64,000 nt of DNA from Hypericum androsaemum. Lineage: Eukaryota; Streptophyta; Magnoliopsida; Malpighiales; Hypericaceae. The notes beneath the pieces were generated by a model, which did no database searches, had not been told where the DNA came from, and was given only the letters and a program-made list of their open reading frames with translations. How positions within the stretch are numbered: the first letter of the stretch is position 1; each line of letters starts with the position of its first letter. The position numbers were made by a program, and so were the translations under genes. Below, piece after piece: positions 1 through 10,946 of the stretch. The DNA is taken from the NCBI GenBank assembly GCA_963995505.1, contig OZ023197.1, positions 7,553,827 to 7,617,826 of the forward strand, read 5' to 3'.

Positions 1-971
1 TGACTAGGACACGAAAGTGCATGGTCTTATTTCATGATACAAATCCTAAAAAGTTTAGAAGTCTTTCAGCTATATGAATTATTGAACTAACATAATCCAT
101 TGATTACATGCAGAACTGTCAAAATATAAACGGTCAGGTATAACTTGCATGTTCAGTGGTAAAGCTCTTTTGAAGTCTTATATTTACGGTGCTTTTGGAG
201 AAGAATTGAATATAACTGTTTATCTCAATGATATTTATGAAGGTATGGTCATTTTAGGAATAAAAAGTGTTGACTAATTAGAAAAATGTTGACTTACCAG
301 TACATTATCGGGAAGGACGATCGGAAATAAATAAAGACGAAAAAGTACATTTTTCAAACTACAAGATGTATCAGTATATTTCAATAAAATGCGGGGGACA
401 ATTTTTTTAGTCTTTTCTATTTGTTCATTGCCAAAGTAATCGCATAAAGTTAAACATCCAAAAATCACCAAAACATGGAAAAATCAAGTTGATTAGACTC
501 AACTCAAAAGTTGGCTTGCAGGCTTTTATATTGAACACTTAGCTGCCTAAATTAAATGTTTCTCCACCAAAATTCATGTCAAGGCAAGTCTGCCTGGAAT
601 GCATGATATCCAATAGAATAAAGAATCAGGTCAATGATGACTTTTGCAAGCAAGTACGTACGTATTTTCAGATATACTATAGCGACTACAATTTTATTGC
701 CAGCTTAAAGATTCAGCTCCCCACCAGCCAATCAAACACACCGTAAGGATTGCATAAGGGATAGTCTAGATTTGCTTACTTTCAAGGTGGAAAACATGGT
801 AATGTGGGGTGCTACAAGATCAAGACCAAAAAATAGAGCAAAATGCAGTGCTTCGCGATTCATAGTCAGTGGAGAGGTGACAGTAAGAGCACATGCAACA
901 CAACAGAGTAGATGGCATAATCTAAAAAATGTGCAGCAATCACTAGAAAAGTCCAACTAAGAATGCCATAC
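1..971. other. Left-edge DNA with no recognisable gene
   Basis: AT-rich sequence downstream of the fourth exon of the minus-strand gene at 972-2391. A GT donor follows that exon at 971-970, so this stretch is probably intron. I looked on the minus strand for the family's conserved C-terminal block (SPQNMFRPLL-like) and did not find it. The remaining exons are either beyond the window edge or lost. The short open frames here show no recognisable domain. Confidence 0.5.
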
Positions 972-2391
972 CATTTGCCGTGGAACAGAGTCGAAGGATC
1001 TTTTTGGAGCAGAACTAGGAGAAAAGACTTTAGTTGATTTCTTAGGAATGGCTGGGGTTCTATTAGCTTGTAAAGCACCAACTCTCTTAGAGGCCAATTT
1101 GTCTAAGCCACCCACATGATACGACTGCAGGGAGTCCAGATCGTCATCGCCACCTGAATCAACAGAGCCCCTGCTGTGTAAACTGATGCGATCACGATCT
1201 TGACTATGTGATGAACCACTTCTCGAAGGAGTTGGAGACATTGATTTCCTTCCAGACTGCGAAGCCGAGCCTCTACTATTTCTGGAAGCTGGCGAGGATC
1301 CCCGAAAATATGAGGCAGGTCTGTCGGCCAAAGAAGTTCGAAGATTAGGTGGTGCCTCAGAGGAGAAACCAGTAATATTAGACTTCGATGCCCTTATCTT
1401 TGGTGAAGCAGAGCTCCCACGGTTTGTCCTTACAGGGGAGGTACCGCTGATGCTGGAGCCTGTGCTCATCCTCCTCCTTGAAGTTGGAGTGGAAGATCTA
1501 GGTGCTGATGTAGAGACTTTAGAAGAAGGGGGAGATGGTGTGCAAGAAGGACTAGCAGGCCGCTGAACAGAAGTTGGGCTACAGGACTGCCGTCCCCTTG
1601 ATTGTGATGTACAGCTAGTAGCTGAGCGATGCGATGGGCTAAGCCGATTTGGACTTGCACTGCCTCGGCTGCTTCTGTGACTCTTATCCATCTGCATAAA
1701 AGGCCAAGTCTGGTGAAAAGGGGCATGAATTGAAGAGAAGTGTACTCAGCAGTTAAATAACTCTAAAATTGTATTGTCTATCCAATTTGATGGCCTACCG
1801 TAGATGACCTAGATACTGAAATAGGTTGACTACGAGGTCTGCCCCTGGTTGCAACACTGGCTGCCGGTGGCTCATCATCCAGCTATGGGAAAAGAGGGGT
1901 TTCAGGTGGAGTCAACAACCTTCATAAACATTAATGGTCAGACCAATCAGACGTGCGCACCAACAGCTAGACTGCACAACATAGAGTGTCGTGTCTACTT
2001 GAAGAAAGTAGTGCACGGGGACAATTCAATCAGTACAAAATAATACAAAAACGACACGGAACCCACCAGTCGTAATCATTCTTGCCGCCCTCAGCATTAA
2101 GCAGCTCACTGCGCTCTCCTCCGCCCGCAGGAATTGAAATCCCGAGCTTGACATCCGAGAAATCACTCAACTTGGACGCTGCACACAACAACCACCAAAG
2201 TCAAGCAACAAATCACATCTTACATGTTGTTGACTCCCAAATAAGAACTTACAGAATGCGTCCTCAAAGTCATCCGACGAATGCAGCAAGAAATCGTCCA
2301 TCTCCCTGCACTGCATTGCGTTAAACAGCGCGAGCTCATCATCCGCGCCTCTCCCGGGTTTGGAAAACCTCATTGCCGGAGAAGGCGGCAT
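972..2391 (-). pseudogene. Ser/Pro-rich plant protein (FLO11-like/mucin-like annotation family), partial, with in-frame stop
   Basis: Four coding exons join with GT-AG borders and consistent phase: 2391-2253, 2178-2067, 1919-1799 and 1691-972. The start at 2391 gives MPPSPAMRFS, the usual opening of this plant-specific family. It is followed by DDELALFNAMQ and FLLHSSDDFEDAF, then SDFSDVKLGISIP, then LLTPPETPLFP, then the Ser/Arg/Pro-rich repeat region opening MDKSHRSSRGSASPNRL. Exon 4 ends at KRSFDSVPRQM, just before a GTATGG donor. Exon 3 has a TAG at 1885-1883, directly after LTPPETPLFP, where the family normally has Ser. As written, translation would end after about 97 residues. C-terminal exons are not seen. 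The family is low-complexity and its function is poorly known; I assign none. It could be a true pseudogene or a gene with one sequencing error, since every other exon border is intact. Confidence 0.75.
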
Positions 2392-3070
2392 CACCCCCTC
2401 CCCCGCCTCAAATCAACGAGGCCATCACAAAGGATCACTCAATTCGCGCCAATTCCACGCAATGCCAAAACCCTAACCACTTATTTAAACCAAAAAATAG
2501 AACATCTCAAGAGAAAAACGAAAATAAAACCTCTCCCCAGTCTCCGCACACTCGCATTAATTAAACCAAACAAATAAAACTAAACTGAACTGAACTGAAG
2601 AAAAAAGCAACAAAAGGAGAGACAACTGAAGCTTTCTTCAATTAGGAGGAAGAAACAGTTTGGACTACCAAGTCAAAGCAAGGTCAACGCCAGCAGGAAG
2701 AGGAGTCGTTTCGAGTCCCGTCTAACCGCATCTAGAGCTTCCGGATTTCCTCTCTCTTACTCTCTCTCTGGACAGAGACAGAGACAGAGAGAATTAACTA
2801 ACTGCCGCTTCTAATTGTCCAATTTGCTTCCCTTGGCTGCTTCTCAATATTTTATTTTATTTTTTTGAAAGTTGCTTCTCAATATTTTAGAAGGTTCGGT
2901 TCGGTGGTCGACTCGACTCCACCCTTGAGAATATTTATTTTGAGGAAAACAAAGCTGCTAGATTTTCGGATTTAACTTTTTTTTTGTCTATATTAATTCA
3001 TTCAGAATTGGATGAAAATATATTTTAGAAAAAACGTGAAGTTCTTGTGCGAATATATTTTAGAGAATGC
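2392..3070 (-). promoter_or_regulatory. Upstream region of the 972-2391 gene
   Basis: No coding gene. Read on the minus strand, a TTTAAATA motif (2480-2487) and a TTAGGGTTTT telo-box-like motif (about 2467-2476) lie 75-95 bp before the ATG, typical of plant 5' leaders. CT/GA-rich tracts are at 2745-2795. AT-rich DNA follows up to the target duplication of the retrotransposon at 3076. The transcription start cannot be fixed from sequence alone. Confidence 0.35.
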
Positions 3071-3075
3071 ATTAA

Positions 3076-3539
3076 TGTTGGGACCACTTTGAACGAAATC
3101 GAAACAGAGAAGACAAGCAATTTTGTCATCCAGTTCGACAAGAATGTCTACGTATGGGGGCGTACCAAGTCAGGGATATTCCACTAGGTTTTTTGTGTGT
3201 CACTATACTTTTTGTCGCATGTTACAATGAGTATTACATGGGTTTATATAGAGGAACAACCCTAAAAAGAGTGGGGATCACGAAACAAACAAAACAGGAA
3301 ATGAAAATTAAGGCTGTCAGCCGGACCTAGCGGTCGCTATCTCCCTACTGGTCGCTAGGTCCTCAGATTCCAACTTTTATGTTTCTCTCTCCCCCTAGCG
3401 ATCGCTAAGGATGCTAGGCCCTTCATAAAATTTCTCATTTCACTCGCCATTCACTTGGCGGGTGCTCGTACTCATGCATGGTCTTCACTCGATCATCCAA
3501 CGCCTTCTCCGAGTACCAAACAGACTCCATAACCCAACA
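3076..3539 (-). repeat. 3' LTR of the copia element
   Basis: 464 bp. On the minus strand it begins TGTTGGGTTATGG and ends CCCAACA, so it has the 5'-TG...CA-3' termini expected of an LTR. It matches 6897-7379 along its length with scattered substitutions and small indels. It contains palindromes of the type CCTAGCGATCGCTA and variants near 3335-3415. Confidence 0.95.
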
Positions 3540-3710
3540 ATCTCCCACCTGGAGACTGACCTCATCACTTGTCACTTGTCACATTTCACTAGATGATCCT
3601 CTTCAATGCGTTGGCACGCCATGCCTCTTCTCAGTTCACTAGGCCAACTGAAGCCATGTTTAGCTTCAGCTTCTCCATGGCAACCACCTTGGTCAACATA
3701 TCTGCAGGAC

Positions 3711-6299
3711 TCACGCTTCCTTCAATCTTCTCAAGTTGCAAGATCTTCCTCTCCAAGAGATGCCGTAGTAGTGATACCTCAACTCAATTTGCTTAGTCCT
3801 TGAGTGGAAAGCGGAATTCTTTGCCAAGTGAATCGTAATCTGGCTGTCACTGTGGAGTACACTGTCCTTCTGCTCCTTCCCCAACTCACCCAAGAAATTT
3901 TGCAACCATACCATGTCTTTGCTCGCTTCTGTCACTGCCACATATTCACTTTCTATAGTTGACAAAGCCACTATCTTTTGCAACTTTGAAGCCCAGGAGA
4001 TCGATGTCCCTCCTAGCGTACCCTATAGTGCTCCTTCTCTCGTCAAGGTCACTAGACCCCAAGTCCGCATCAACATATCCTGTCAGCTTCACTTCGCTGC
4101 CCTGGAAGTATAGGACTTTCTCAGGAGTACCTCTCAAGTACCCCAGGATCTACTTCACTGTCAACTAATGATGTTTTCCCAGATTGCTCATGTAACTGCT
4201 CACCACTCTTACCGCATGTGCAATGTCTGGCCTTGTACAGACTATAGCATACATCAAACTTCCCACTGTTGATGCATAAGGAGTCTTCTTCATCTGAGTC
4301 TTCTCCACCTCACTCTTAGGTGAATCCTTGTTAGACAACTTAAAGTGTCCACGCAAGGGTACTTTGTCTTTTTGCATGCTGAACCTCTCCAACACCTTCT
4401 TGATATAGTCAGTCTGCGAGAGAAATAGCTTCCCTGCTACTTTGTCTCGCTCAATCCTCATCCCTTGGATCTGCTTAGCCTCACCTAAATCTTTCATGGA
4501 AAATCTCTCAGACAATTGCTTCTTCACCTTGCTCACTTCTCTAGTACTCGAGCCTGCTATCAACATGTCATCAACATAAAGCAAGAGGATGATATAGCTA
4601 TTTTCAAACCTCTTGAAGTAACAGCAATGGTCTGCCTCATAGCGCACAAACTCTATTTCGTGCATGAATCCATCAAACTTCTTGTACCACTGCCTCAGAG
4701 CTTGCTTCAACCCATACAAGTTCTTCCTCAACCTGCACACAAGGCCATTGTTACCTTCCGACAAGTACCCAGTTGGCTGTTCCATATAAATCTCTTCATC
4801 TAGATCACCATGAAGAAAGGTCGTCTTCACATCCATCTGCTCTAACATCAGATTTTCTGTAGCTACCATACTCAACACCATTCGAATAGTGGTTAGCTTT
4901 ACAACAGGAGTAAAAATATCGATAAAATCAATACAGTATTTCTGTTGAAACTCCTTCACTACCAGTCTCGCCTTGTAATACTGTGTGCCATCTGCCTCTT
5001 GTTTAACTCTATAAACCCACTTATTTTATAGTGCCTTCTTATATTTTGGGAGTTAGACCAGTTCCCAAGTCTCATTACTCCTCAACGACACCAACTCGTC
5101 ATCCATTGCAAGCTTCCACTTGCATACCAGCTCACTCTGCTGTGCTTCTGTAAAATCCTCCGGTTCTCTTATATCTGTCAAAAGGAGATAATAGTTAGCA
5201 GGCGAATACCTGTCCGGCGATCCAAGCTGTCTGGTGGATCTCCACTGCGAAACTACTGGTGCTGGAGAACTTGGTTCTACCTCCTCCTCGGCCCTCTGGT
5301 CATTCAGTACTTTCTTGCTCCCACCCGAGTTCGAGATGTCTAACTTGATCATTTCACTGCTAGAGCCCTCCGCATCAAATGCACTCCCCCTATCATTGTA
5401 CAACACCTTCTCATTGAATATGACATCTCGACTCTGAATGACCTTGCGACTTCCCTCGTCCCAAAATCTGAAGACAAAATTATCTCCTCCATACCCAATG
5501 AACGTACACTTCGTGGACTTGGCATCGAGCTTGCTCCTCTCATCTGCATTAACATGAACATATGGCATCGAGCTTGCTCCTCTCATCTGTATTAACATGA
5601 ACATACCCAATACAGCCAAATACACGAAGATAGGAAAGATCAACCTCCTTACCACTCAAAGCCTCCTCCAGTATCCCATTCTCCAAAGCAGCTACCCTCT
5701 ATTGATCAAGAATGCATCAATGTTGACTGCATCTGCCAAAATATCTTCGGTAGCTCACACTTTAATCTCATGGTTCTGGCCCTCTCCTTGAGTGTCCTAT
5801 TCATCCTATCAGCGATGCCATTCTGCTGGGGGATTCCAGCTACTGTCTTCTTCATGTGAATCCCATTCGCTGCACAATACTCTTTAAACTCTTTGAGCTC
5901 GTACTCTCCACCATTATCTGATCTCAAGCACTTCACCTTGAGACTTGTCTCTTTCTCAACTAGGGATTTCCACTTTCTGAAGGTGTCGAAGGTACTAGAC
6001 TTATGTTTCAGAAAGTAAATTCATACCTTCCTTGTGGAATCATCAATGAAGGTTATGTAATACGGCGCACCACCCAAGGAAGCCACTAGTGTTGGGCCCC
6101 ATAAATTACTGTGGACAAACTCAAGTTTTTGCTCCTTTAAGGACATGCCACCTCTCGAAAAGCTCACTCTCTTCTGCTTCCCAAGTACACAATGCTCACA
6201 AAGATCGATATCAACTGTCTTTAAGCCTGGTAGCTTCCCTTTCGAACACAACACCTTCATCCCCTTCTCACTCGTGTGGCCAAGTCGACTATGCCACAA
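3711..6299 (-). pseudogene. Broken copia pol (GAG-pre-integrase, integrase, RT, RNase H)
   Basis: Read from 6299 downwards: WHSRLGHTSEKGM and the HCVLGKQKRVSF segment (zinc-binding part and start of integrase, 6299-6021). Next comes an integrase core piece with CLRSDNGGEY and GIPQQNGIADR (5936-5706), then the integrase C-terminal part (5655-5053). RT follows, with VDVKTTFLHGDL, LYGLKQALRQWYKKFD and YVDDMLIAG (4959-4165), and RNase H with IVALSTIESEYVAVTEA (4137-3711). Frames change between pieces. A 43-bp tandem duplication starting near 5521 and 5564 is not a multiple of three and by itself breaks the frame. No active polyprotein is possible. Confidence 0.92.
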
Positions 6300-6372
6300 C
6301 TCTACATCGTCTGCTGCACCTGCAAGACCAATGCTATCATGGAAGCAAATTTCCCTTCCCAGCTGAGGTACT

Positions 6373-6880
6373 GACTGCAGTCACAGTACCATTCTAGCTA
6401 TTAGGTAAAGAACTCAGTAAAATAAGAGTTTATACCTCGTCATCAAAGTTGATCTTAATCGAGCTCAACTAGATAATTGTTGTGTTGAACTCGTTAAGAT
6501 GCTTGGCCACCATCGTACTCTTTGCCATCTTGAGGTTGAACAACCTTCTCATCAGGTGCACCTTATTGCGGTGGATGACTTCTCGTATATCTCGGACAAA
6601 GTCTGTAGCATCTCCTTTGTAGTCTTTGATTTTATCGTATGCAAGGCAACATTCCTGGACAATGACAAGCGCACCACACTCGTCACCTTCATGTCCAGCA
6701 ACTTCTACTCTTCTTCCTTCATGTCTTTGGGCTTCTTCCCACCAAGAGGTAGTGCAAATTCTTGCCATAAGAATAGTCATCTATCTGCATCTTCCAGAAC
6801 CCGTAGTCCATGCCATCGAATTTCGCCACGGACGACTTTCCTTCACCCATCATGATCGCTCCCACAGCCCTCTAACCTTC
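6373..6880 (-). pseudogene. gag remnant of the copia element
   Basis: The minus strand shows LMRRLFNLKMAKSTMVAKHL, the UBN2-type gag core, then a segment close to LLSSLPNS.NGTVTAVS with an in-frame stop in place of Trp. After about 6375 the sequence jumps straight to pre-integrase coding. The zinc knuckle and the aspartic protease, which normally lie between, are absent, so there is an internal deletion with its joint near 6300-6375. Confidence 0.8.
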
Positions 6881-6882
6881 GA

Positions 6883-6894
6883 GCTCTGATACCA
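6883..6894 (-). other. Primer binding site (initiator tRNA-Met)
   Basis: On the minus strand this reads TGGTATCAGAGC, the standard copia primer site, 2 nt inside the 5' LTR. Confidence 0.9.
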
Positions 6895-6896
6895 AT

Positions 6897-7379
6897 TATT
6901 GGGAAATAATAATAGGCCAGCAACCACTTTGAACAAAATAGAAATGAAGAAGACAAGCAATTTGGTCAACCAGTTTGACAAGAATGTCTACGTCTGGGGG
7001 CATGCCAAGCCAGGGATATTCCACTAGGTTTTGTGTGTGTCACTACACTTTTTATCTTATGTTACAATGAGTATTACATAGGTTTATATAGAGGAGCAAC
7101 CCAAGAAAGAGTGGGAATCACAAAATAGGAAACGAAAATTAAAGCTGTCAGCCGGACCTAGCGGTCGCTATCCCCCTAGCAGTCGCTAGGTCCTCAGATT
7201 CAAACTTTTTTGTTTCTCCCTCCCCCTAGCGATCGCTAGGGGCCTAGCGTCCACTAGGTCCTTCACAAAACTTCTCTTTTCACTCAATATTCACTTGACG
7301 GGTGCTAGTACTCATGCATGGTCTTCACTCGATCATCTAACGCCTTCTCCGAGTACCAAACAAATGCCATAACCCAACA
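6897..7379 (-). repeat. 5' LTR of the copia element
   Basis: 483 bp partner of 3076-3539. Its inner end reads CCCAATA rather than CCCAACA on the minus strand, so the terminal CA has decayed to TA. The primer binding site follows after a 2-nt spacer. The TAGCG[A/G]TCGCTA palindromes are conserved near 7155-7255. Confidence 0.95.
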
Positions 7380-7384
7380 ATTAA

Positions 7385-7658
7385 TACAGGCACCAATGAA
7401 AAAAAAACACAATTGTACAAGTCAAATATGAAGTTTTTTAATACCGAAAAATATTATTGATTTTTTATGTGGAACAAGTCAATGATAAAATAGTTTTTTA
7501 AAGGTAAATTACAGTGCCAACAGGCACAATTCATCTAAACATGGAAACTAAGAAAGACACATAACTAGAGACATAACCTCTGTTTTGGAACTAGATCGGC
7601 TGTTGCCATTTTTCCTCTTGCCCACATCTGATTTTCAATCTGCCTAGCATGGTGGTAC
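7385..7658. other. Short intergenic stretch
   Basis: AT-rich DNA between the copia element and the TRIM. No coding signal or repeat recognised. Confidence 0.4.
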
Positions 7659-7854
7659 TGTATTGTCCCGTGATCCGATCGAAAACTTCACAGGAGGTCA
7701 CACATGCTAAGACTATTCTAGGTCATCAGCATTTAACCTTTGAGTTCTCTTAAGATGTGTGCCAGAAAAGAAGGTGAATATTGTTGGTATGGATAGTACC
7801 AATCAAATCACTTGAGGCCTTTCAAATAGAACATCTCATTTACAGGGTATCACA
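7659..7854 (-). repeat. TRIM 3' terminal repeat
   Basis: 196 bp, clearly related to 7983-8181. The best-matching block is about 7735-7854, with TTGTTGGTATGGATAGTACC shared exactly. The end near 7659 is more diverged. Confidence 0.85.
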
Positions 7855-7982
7855 TTCACCCCTCCTTAAATACGGGACGTCCTCGTCGCGCTAAAATTTG
7901 TCAATCCCAGAATCTCTCGTATTCGGATGTGTTCGATTCCCAAACCACACCGTACTAGCCAATGTATTGCTCTGATACCTTA

Positions 7983-8181
7983 TGTAATGCACCGTGCTCT
8001 GACCGACTATCTCCACAGACCAACTTGGGTCTTTTCCAGCTACCCCAGGTCATGCGTATTTAATCCTTGAGTTCTCTCAAGATGTGTGGGAGAAAAGAAG
8101 CTGCGCCTTGTTGGTATGGATAGTACCAATCAAATCACTTAAGACCTTTTAGACAGAACATATCATTTATGAGATATCACA
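7983..8181 (-). repeat. TRIM 5' terminal repeat
   Basis: 199 bp partner of the 3' repeat. Its minus-strand end ...GCATTACA is followed by TAA and then the primer site. Confidence 0.85.
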
Positions 8182-8454
8182 AGTACTAACTTTGCATTTA
8201 AAAGCTCCTCAATCAACATCATCATCCCATTGAAAGCCAAGATTTTTTTCCCATAGACCAAACCCGAAAGATAAAGTAGTTAAGCCAAGGTACCCCCGGT
8301 AAAAAAAAGGCTAGACATTTGTAATAAGGAAGGATAATCTCTAGCAATAAACTTAGTTCATGTTCTTGCGCTTCCAACAACTCCTTAGCTATCTGGACTT
8401 TGTGCTCCAAAAATGAGACGTTATAGTATCCACGACCTTTATCTTACTAAGCAT

Positions 8455-8660
8455 TGTTTTAAAAGCACCAGTTCAATTAGCACTCCGACTGGGGTCGCAC
8501 CCAATTCTAATATAATGTTATTTTTTACAAAAATTCATAGGACAGTTGGTTTGGTGTTCAACACAGTTGACTACCATGCTTCAACCGATTAGATTTGCCA
8601 GTTTACCAAGTTAAACTGGGCAGTCTGGTCCAAATTAGCCAAATATATTATTTTACATTT
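8455..8660. repeat. Decayed MITE-like sequence with GTTTTAAAA end
   Basis: It opens CATTGTTTTAAAAGCACC and contains GACTGG and TCTGGTCC blocks. This resembles the MITE at 53477-54069, whose ends are AATGTTTTAAAA and whose body is rich in GGACCGG-type blocks. The second end is not clear. Confidence 0.4.
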
Positions 8661-10475
8661 TTTCTAATATATAGACCACATATTACTTTATTAGTTATTG
8701 GATTAAATATGTATTATGAGGTGGTCTATATTATTTTATTAGTTACATTAGTTATTTAATTAAATGAGCTATTATGAAGTGATATATATTTTAATAAACT
8801 TAAGACCACTTAACTTAATATGGAATAGCATGAGCTTAATGAACATATATTGTTATTGGGCCATTAAGAGAATTATGAAAATCCTAGTTGACCAATATAT
8901 AAAGATTCATAGGTTATGGTTCCCAATACATTAAATCGGTTACACATTTTTCTTCCCTCATGAAAAAGACTTGGGAAATTTAGTTGAGAAAGACCACAAA
9001 CCATCGTGTTCTTCTAGATCTTTTCGTTCCTGGCCATAAATGAAGTTTCACAATAGTAGGCGACTGTTCACGATTGATCAATATATTATTATGAATCATT
9101 AACAATTCACATGATGTTGATCTTGAATTATTAGATATGAAATATATCTAACAAGTGATATGAGAGTCATTATTGATGTTGGGTTGTTAGGTTTTTATTG
9201 TTAATCAGATTAAGGAATTCATTTCTAACATTAGGCACTTATACTTTAGTGGTAGTCTAGCTGAGGCAAGGCCTTATAAGCAACATGAAATACAATTGGA
9301 CTCAAGAATGTTAGTTGTGATAACATCCTTGTTACTTTGTCAGTTATGTTGAATGCTCTACAAACTATAAATTTTACAATTCAACATCAAGATCCTTCTT
9401 TGAGAAAGAAAATGTGAGATCTCCTAAGGATGTTGAATTATTTGGGGTAGAAAATATAAGGAATGCTCTCTTTGAAGAAGAATTCATATTTCGAAAATGA
9501 ACAGGTCATGTATCTATTGTTGTTCATGACACAGTTCCAAATCAAAACAACAATGAGATTTTTCCTCAAGCACCACTTATTAATCAAACTCAACAAACTC
9601 TAGAAGTGTCATTAATGAGATCAATCAAAAAACGAAAAAGTGTGATTCTAGATGATTCTATGATTTTTCTTCAAGAATATGAGGATGACATTTGTTTGAC
9701 AGAAGATGACCCTGTTTACTTTTCTCATGCTATGCTCATTTTCGACTCTTTAAAATGGATTAATTCCATGAATGATGAGATGATGTTTATGAAAGATAAT
9801 GATATTTTAGATCTCATTTATTTTCCTGAAGATAAGAAATCTAATGGTTGTAAATAGATATTCAAAACTAAGAGAGTTCGAATGATATGTTGAGAGATAT
9901 AAAGCTCGTCTAGTTGCATAAGACTTACTTGGAAGAAAGATATAGATTTTAAAAAGACTTTCTCTCTAGTATCTTCAAAAGACTTTTTAAACGATAATGA
10001 CACTTGTGGTTCATTTTGATTTGGAGGTACATCAAATGGATGTCAAGACTACATTTCTCAATAGGGACATTGATGAGATAATATAAATGGTTCAGCCATA
10101 AAACTTTATTTTAGGAGATCCAAAGTCTATGGTCTATAAGCTAAAGAATTCATTATGATCTAAAAAAAGGCTTCTCATCAACGGTATAGCAAATTTCATC
10201 AAGTCATAAGCTCGTACGATTTTGAGACAAATGTCGTTGATGATTATGTATATTACAAGTACAGTGAGAGTAAATAATCTTTTTGGTATTATATGTTGAT
10301 GATATTTTACTTGCAAATAGTCATATATAGTTTCTACACGAAAAACCAAGAAATTTATGACAAAAAAATTGAGATGGAGTATCTTGGTGAAGATTTTTTT
10401 ATATTGGGTATACACATGTTTATGGATCACTCTGAAGATATCCTTAGGTTATCACAACAATGTTATTCGTATAAA
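8640..10475 (+). mobile_element. Heavily decayed Ty1/copia element (LTR plus RT fragment)
   Basis: An AT-rich stretch of about 500 bp ending ATCTAACA (about 9152) is followed by AAGTGATATGAGAG, a mutated AGTGGTATCAGAG primer site, so it is probably a 5' LTR. From about 9575 a plus-strand copia pol remnant runs to about 10470. It shows MRSIKKRKSVILDDSMIFLQ, a block resembling WINSMNDEMMFMKDND, IFKTKRV, HQMDVKTTFLN and a degenerate YYVDDIL-like stretch. Gag, protease and integrase are gone, and stops are frequent. LTR limits are approximate and no 3' LTR was found. Confidence 0.7.
9575..10475 (+). pseudogene. Copia integrase tail/RT fragment
   Basis: The open part 9606-9857 corresponds to the linker before RT (RRSxRxRxxxxxDDYxxFLQExED in relatives) and the first RT residues up to GCK. 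After a stop the copia RT pattern continues in changing frames: EVHQMDVKTTFLN near 10025, a Gly-Leu-Lys-Gln-like region near 10150, and LANSxxxFL near 10310. It is a fossil with no intact catalytic motif. Confidence 0.75.
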
Positions 10476-10494
10476 TAAAATTTTTCGGATATTT

Positions 10495-10735
10495 TTTGTG
10501 TAGTTATAAAAATTGAAGTTATTTTTAACAAATTTAAAAATAAATAATATAAAAATTCATAATTTTCAAATCTCTATAAATAATGTCCAATGTTAACATA
10601 AATTTTTATAATTTCTCTATAATTTTTTTTCTTGTTATAAGACCCAATTAATTATTTTCGTATATTAATTATAATTTATATATAAACAAAAAAATGATAG
10701 TACATAATATGTGGATGAGAAAAAAATTATTTATT
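10495..10735 (+). repeat. AT-rich repeat family R1, copy 1
   Basis: It shares GTTATAAAAATTGAAGTTA, TCTCTATAAA and a final GGATGAGA block with 58875-59250 and, in part, with 51395-51545. Its class is unknown. Its value is that other copies act as insertion sites and allow an empty site to be compared. Confidence 0.6.
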
Positions 10736-10864
10736 TATTCTGTGACCCTGATTTACTGATGTGGGTAGTAAAATATTTAATTGGGTTGGGTTGGGTATGG
10801 ATGAGAGAGAAAATAATTATTTATTCTGTGACCCTGGTTGGGTGGTTGCTGATGCAGGTAGTCT

Positions 10865-10946
10865 TAGGAGACTCAATTATCCACGTCAGCGCCACATATG
10901 ATAGAGAAATATGATGTTGCGCTGACGTGGATAATTGAGTCTCCTA
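10865..10946. repeat. 82-bp near-perfect hairpin MITE
   Basis: Arms 10865-10891 and 10920-10946 are exact inverted complements over 27 nt, each holding a CCACGTCAGCG/CGCTGACGTGG core. They are separated by 28 nt that include ATGATAGAGAAATATGATG. The same loop sequence recurs at about 13704-13725 and in diverged form near 27460-27485, so this is the tip of a repeat family. Confidence 0.85.

Larger units (their letters stand above)
3076..7379 (-). mobile_element. Ty1/copia LTR retrotransposon, internally deleted
   Basis: Two related LTRs (3076-3539 and 6897-7379) flank a minus-strand copia body, and ATTAA is duplicated outside them at 3071-3075 and 7380-7384. The primer site TGGTATCAGAGC (minus, 6894-6883), complementary to the initiator tRNA-Met 3' end, sits 2 nt from the 5' LTR. 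A purine tract (CCAGGTGGGAGAT, minus) abuts the 3' LTR. Order on the minus strand is gag remnant, GAG-pre-integrase, integrase, RT and RNase H, as in copia. The 4.3 kb length is short for the group because the gag zinc knuckle and protease are missing. Many stops and frameshifts make it inactive. Confidence 0.95.
7659..8181 (-). mobile_element. TRIM (terminal-repeat retrotransposon in miniature)
   Basis: Two direct repeats of about 197 bp (7659-7854 and 7983-8181) flank only 128 bp. Read on the minus strand, each repeat starts TGTGATA. After the 5' repeat and a short spacer comes GGTATCAGAGCA (7979-7968), the initiator-Met primer site. Just before the 3' repeat lies the purine tract TAAGGAGGGGTGAA (7868-7855). 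The flanks GGTAC (7654-7658) and AGTAC (8182-8186) fit a decayed 5-bp target duplication. There is no coding capacity. LTRs below 250 bp, a PBS and PPT, and a total of 523 bp are the defining traits of a TRIM. Confidence 0.88.

Noticed and set aside
2391..2396. Start one codon upstream of 2391
   Set aside because: That codon is GTG, not ATG. The family start MPPSP is at 2391.
2700..2730. Possible tRNA B-box near TTTCGAGTCC
   Set aside because: No A-box, acceptor stem or cloverleaf can be formed around it.
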